Below, piece by piece: positions 6,604 through 8,754 of a stretch of 8,754 bases of DNA. The notes under the pieces were generated by a model, which was given only the letters and a program-made list of their open reading frames with translations, had not been told where the DNA came from and searched no databases. Within the stretch, counting starts at the first letter, position 1. Each line of letters begins with the position of its first letter. A program made the translations under genes and the position numbers. The stretch is from contig JACZTQ010000127.1 in NCBI GenBank assembly GCA_022573605.1, positions 1-8,754 on the forward strand, read 5' to 3'. The DNA comes from Pseudomonadota bacterium (lineage in GTDB: Bacteria; Pseudomonadota; Alphaproteobacteria; Rhodobacterales; Rhodobacteraceae).

Positions 6604-8024
6604 CTCGAAGGCCCCCGGAAATGCGTATCGTAGGACGCGCGCTCATGGGTGACCAGATCCTCGACCCAGATCCGCACCGGCGTGCGCTCCGCCATGGTGA
6701 ACCACGGCCGCGCCAGCAGGAACACGCGCAGTTTCCTGGCCTCGTCGGCGTCGATCTCGAACTCGTTCCGATCCATGCCCTGGATGTCGAGGCGCAGCTC
6801 GGGGTCCGAGCTGACCGAGATGCGGAAGGGATGCGGCTCGGCGTTCATGTTCTGGATCTTCACCGTGTAGCCATTGCGGATGGTGCCGTCGCTGAGCGTC
6901 ACATAGAGCGGGTTGCGGTCGGGCGCCACCGCCAACCCGATCGAGTCGCGCATGAACAGCGCCACCACCATGCCCACCCCGATGGCGCTCCACAGCACGG
7001 TGTAGAGGATGGTGCGCGGCCGGACCACCCGCTTCCACACCGGCGCCGGCGCGGCCCCGGCGCGCTCCAGCGGCTCGTCGGCCAGGGTGCAGTAGTCGAT
7101 CAGCCCGCGCGGCTTGCCGATCCTGGCCATGATGTCGTCGCAGGCGTCGATGCACAGCGCGCAGGTGATGCAGCCGATCTGCTGGCCCTGGCGGATATCG
7201 ACCCCGGTCGGGCAGACCGCGACACAGGCGTCGCAGTCGATGCAGTCGCCCAAAAGCTCCGCGCCCGCCTTCTTGCGGTGCTTGCCGCGCGGCTCGCCGC
7301 GCCACTCCTTGTAGGTGACGATCAGCGAGTTCTCGTCCAGCATCGCCCCCTGGATGCGCGGCCAGGGGCACATGTAGATGCAGACCTGCTCGCGCATGAA
7401 GCCGCCGAAGATGAAGGTCGTCGCGGTCAGCACGCCGACGGTGGCATACGCGACCACTGGTGCTGTGCCCGAGAACAGCGCCAGGAACAGGGTCGGCGCA
7501 TCGGCGAAATAGAACACCCAGGCGCCCCCGGTGGCGACCGCGATCAACAGCCAGATTGCCCATTTCGAGAGCCGCGCCGCGATTTTCTCCAAGTTCCACT
7601 TCTGCCTCAGCAGCCGGAACTGGGCGTTGCGGTCGCCGTCGATCCAGCGCTCCACATGCTGGTAGAGATCGACCCACACCGTCTGCGGGCAGGCATAGCC
7701 GCACCACACCCGGCCCAGTATCGAGGTGAACAGGAACAGCCCCAGCCCGGCCATGATCAACAGCCCGGCGACGTAATGGAACTCCTGCGGCCAGATCTCG
7801 ATCCAGAAGAAGAAGAACCGCCGGTTGGCCAGGTCGACCAGCACCGCCTGGTCCGGCAGATGCGCACCGCGGTCCCAGCGGATCCAGGGGGTGACGTAGT
7901 AGATCGCCAGCGTGACGCCCATGATCCACCACTTCAGACGGCGGAAGGCGCCGCCCACCGCCTTGGGGAAGACCGGTTCGCGCGCAGCATAGAGGCCCGG
8001 GCTCTCGGCAGTCCCTTCGGGCAT
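6600..8024 (-). CDS. ccoG: cbb3 oxidase accessory protein CcoG/FixG (polyferredoxin-like membrane protein)
   Basis: A 474-residue inner-membrane iron-sulfur protein of normal length. CcoG relatives have been shown to reduce Cu(II) and to support copper delivery to cbb3 oxidase. About five membrane helices are visible. The CGYACPQTVW motif starts at C108, and CIYMCPWPR follows in the next membrane region. Two [4Fe-4S] sites appear as C261-x2-C-x2-C-x3-CP and C285-x2-C-x2-C-x3-C. The last ~130 residues form a periplasmic beta-domain (YTVKIQNMN, PHPFRISV) typical of the family. The start at 8024 is chosen because GGAG lies 9 bases upstream. An in-frame ATG at 8039 adds five residues but has no good ribosome binding site. 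It is the first gene of ccoGHIS, with an FNR/FixK box upstream. The ccoNOQP genes that often precede it are not here. Confidence 0.96.
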   Translation of the reverse strand: MPEGTAESPGLYAAREPVFPKAVGGAFRRLKWWIMGVTLAIYYVTPWIRWDRGAHLPDQAVLVDLANRRFFFFWIEIWPQEFHYVAGLLIMAGLGLFLFTSILGRVWCGYACPQTVWVDLYQHVERWIDGDRNAQFRLLRQKWNLEKIAARLSKWAIWLLIAVATGGAWVFYFADAPTLFLALFSGTAPVVAYATVGVLTATTFIFGGFMREQVCIYMCPWPRIQGAMLDENSLIVTYKEWRGEPRGKHRKKAGAELLGDCIDCDACVAVCPTGVDIRQGQQIGCITCALCIDACDDIMARIGKPRGLIDYCTLADEPLERAGAAPAPVWKRVVRPRTILYTVLWSAIGVGMVVALFMRDSIGLAVAPDRNPLYVTLSDGTIRNGYTVKIQNMNAEPHPFRISVSSDPELRLDIQGMDRNEFEIDADEARKLRVFLLARPWFTMAERTPVRIWVEDLVTHERASYDTHFRGPSR

Positions 8025-8089
8025 GACAATTCGCTCCATGATTGAGAATCATTCCAAGGTCACAATGGTGACGTGCACCCCATCATACC

Positions 8090-8103
8090 TTGATCCCGAT
8101 CAA
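8090..8103 (-). promoter_or_regulatory. FNR/FixK box of the ccoGHIS operon
   Basis: TTGATCCCGATCAA is a perfect match to the TTGAT-N4-ATCAA FNR/FixK consensus. If it acts at the usual -41.5 position, transcription starts near 8055, leaving a leader of about 30 bases before the chosen ccoG start. A weak -10-like CATTGT lies on the minus strand at 8062-8067. Oxygen-responsive control of cco genes by FNR/FixK is well established in alphaproteobacteria. Confidence 0.85.
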
Positions 8104-8130
8104 CCGCCACCGGATGCTCCGGAATGTCGC

Positions 8131-8145
8131 GATTCCAAAGGAATC
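8131..8145. repeat. Short inverted repeat in the divergent intergenic region
   Basis: GATTCC and GGAATC pair perfectly around AAA. A second small repeat, CCGGA-TGC-TCCGG, lies at 8110-8122. Both sit between the FNR box and the promoter of the rightward gene and could be regulator sites. No known consensus was recognised. Confidence 0.3.
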
Positions 8146-8187
8146 ACGCCGAAAAACTGCGTAAATCCAATATACTCCGCCTTTACG

Positions 8188-8216
8188 TTGAGAAACTAGT
8201 CGAAATCGGCTAAACT
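8188..8216 (+). promoter_or_regulatory. Possible sigma-70 promoter of the rightward gene
   Basis: TTGAGA (8188-8193) and TAAACT (8211-8216) are separated by 17 bases, matching the -35 and -10 consensus at 5 of 6 and 4 of 6 positions. Transcription would start near 8223, about 98 bases before the ATG at 8321. Another -10-like TATACT at 8171-8176 lacks a good -35. Confidence 0.45.
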
Positions 8217-8320
8217 CCCGCCAGTGAGGAATTGAGGGTAATCCAGAGGGGTGCACACGGCCTGTCATGTGTAGTGAAGTCGCTTTTCGACCTCCGGTAG
8301 AACCGCCGCGGAGGGGCAGA

Positions 8321-8754
8321 ATGAAAGACGGTCTGTTGCCGGTCGTCGCAGCAGTGGGAGGCGTCGCGGCCATCCTGATCTGGAGCATGTCGGTGCACGA
8401 TCCCTACTGGCGGCTGTTCGAATCCCAGAGCGTGCCGGCCCCGGCTTATGAACAACCCGAGGATCTGATCGCGGTGCTGGCGAGCGTGACGCCGGAGTTC
8501 GCCAACAACGATGCCGGCGCCATCAGCCCGGCGGCCGATCCGCTGGCCAGCGCCGGGCACGCCAACGTCGCTCTCGGCATGCTCCCCTCCATCCCCCCCG
8601 ACATCATCGTCCGCGAGGCCGAGGCCGCGGCAATCCCCGAGCCGATGATCGCTCTGGTGCCGCCGTTCGAGCCGGAACCGATGCCTGGCCCGGCGGGCGA
8701 ACAGATGATCGCGTCCCAGTTGCCACGCGCCCCCATTTTCCCCCCGATCCATTT
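8321..8754 (+). CDS. Unrecognised membrane-anchored, proline-rich protein, right-partial
   Basis: The reading frame stays open from 8321 to the window edge (144 codons). GGAGG lies 6 bases before the ATG, one of the best ribosome binding sites in the window. The N-terminus has one hydrophobic segment (about 6-22, LPVVAAVGGVAAILIW), either a signal anchor or an uncleaved signal. After it comes a low-complexity, acidic and proline-rich region (PEPMIALVPPFEPEPMPGPAG) with no domain recognised. Such stretches are common in periplasm-spanning linkers such as those of TonB-like proteins, but nothing here proves that. It diverges from ccoG with a 296-base gap. The family cannot be named; the function probably lies in the unseen C-terminal part. 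Confidence 0.62.
   Translation, partial: MKDGLLPVVAAVGGVAAILIWSMSVHDPYWRLFESQSVPAPAYEQPEDLIAVLASVTPEFANNDAGAISPAADPLASAGHANVALGMLPSIPPDIIVREAEAAAIPEPMIALVPPFEPEPMPGPAGEQMIASQLPRAPIFPPIH

Noticed and set aside
6291..8045. 584-codon + strand reading frame opposite ccoG and ccoH
   Set aside because: Antisense shadow; the minus strand encodes unmistakable CcoG and CcoH.
8140..8163. Possible EcfG-type stress promoter (GGAAT...CGTA)
   Set aside because: Both elements miss the GGAAC and CGTT consensus and the spacing is off.
8210..8752. Minus-strand reading frame at the right edge
   Set aside because: No ribosome binding site or domain was seen. The opposite strand has GGAGG, an ATG and a hydrophobic anchor, a better gene candidate.

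Overview
The window is GC-rich DNA, about 65% by eye. Its gene content and protein style point to an alphaproteobacterium, probably Rhodospirillales-like. The order is an inference from the FixG/FixH/FixI-type proteins and is held weakly. No rRNA, tRNA, CRISPR array or insertion sequence was recognised.

Left part (1-2104): a FAD-dependent dimethylglycine/sarcosine dehydrogenase-type gene runs leftward and off the window edge. It is broken. Its N-terminal FAD half joins directly, in another reading frame, to the C-terminal aminomethyltransferase half, and roughly 300 residues between them are missing. A TetR-family regulator diverges from it, with an inverted repeat between the two that looks like its operator. 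Next (2240-3073) is an endonuclease/exonuclease/phosphatase-fold hydrolase with all the family motifs.

Middle and right part (3074-8103): a copper and cbb3-oxidase assembly region. On the + strand is a secreted protein with a C-terminal CusF-type copper-binding domain. Converging on it from the right is ccoG-ccoH-ccoI-ccoS, the assembly and copper-delivery operon of cbb3-type cytochrome c oxidase, with 1-4 base gene overlaps. Each transcription unit has an FNR/FixK box that matches TTGA-N6-TCAA exactly. This suggests both are switched on at low oxygen and work together in delivering copper to the high-affinity oxidase. The ccoNOQP structural genes are not in this window.

The ccoI gene also carries an internal deletion, this time in frame. 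It joins the nucleotide-binding domain directly to the last membrane pair, so the GDGxND hinge is gone and the pump as written should be inactive. Two internal deletions in 9 kb, both at GGCGGC-rich junctions, are either real microhomology deletions or assembly artefacts. Raw reads would decide.

Right edge (8321-8754): a divergent, unrecognised, membrane-anchored, proline-rich protein with a strong ribosome binding site and a plausible housekeeping promoter. It runs off the window.
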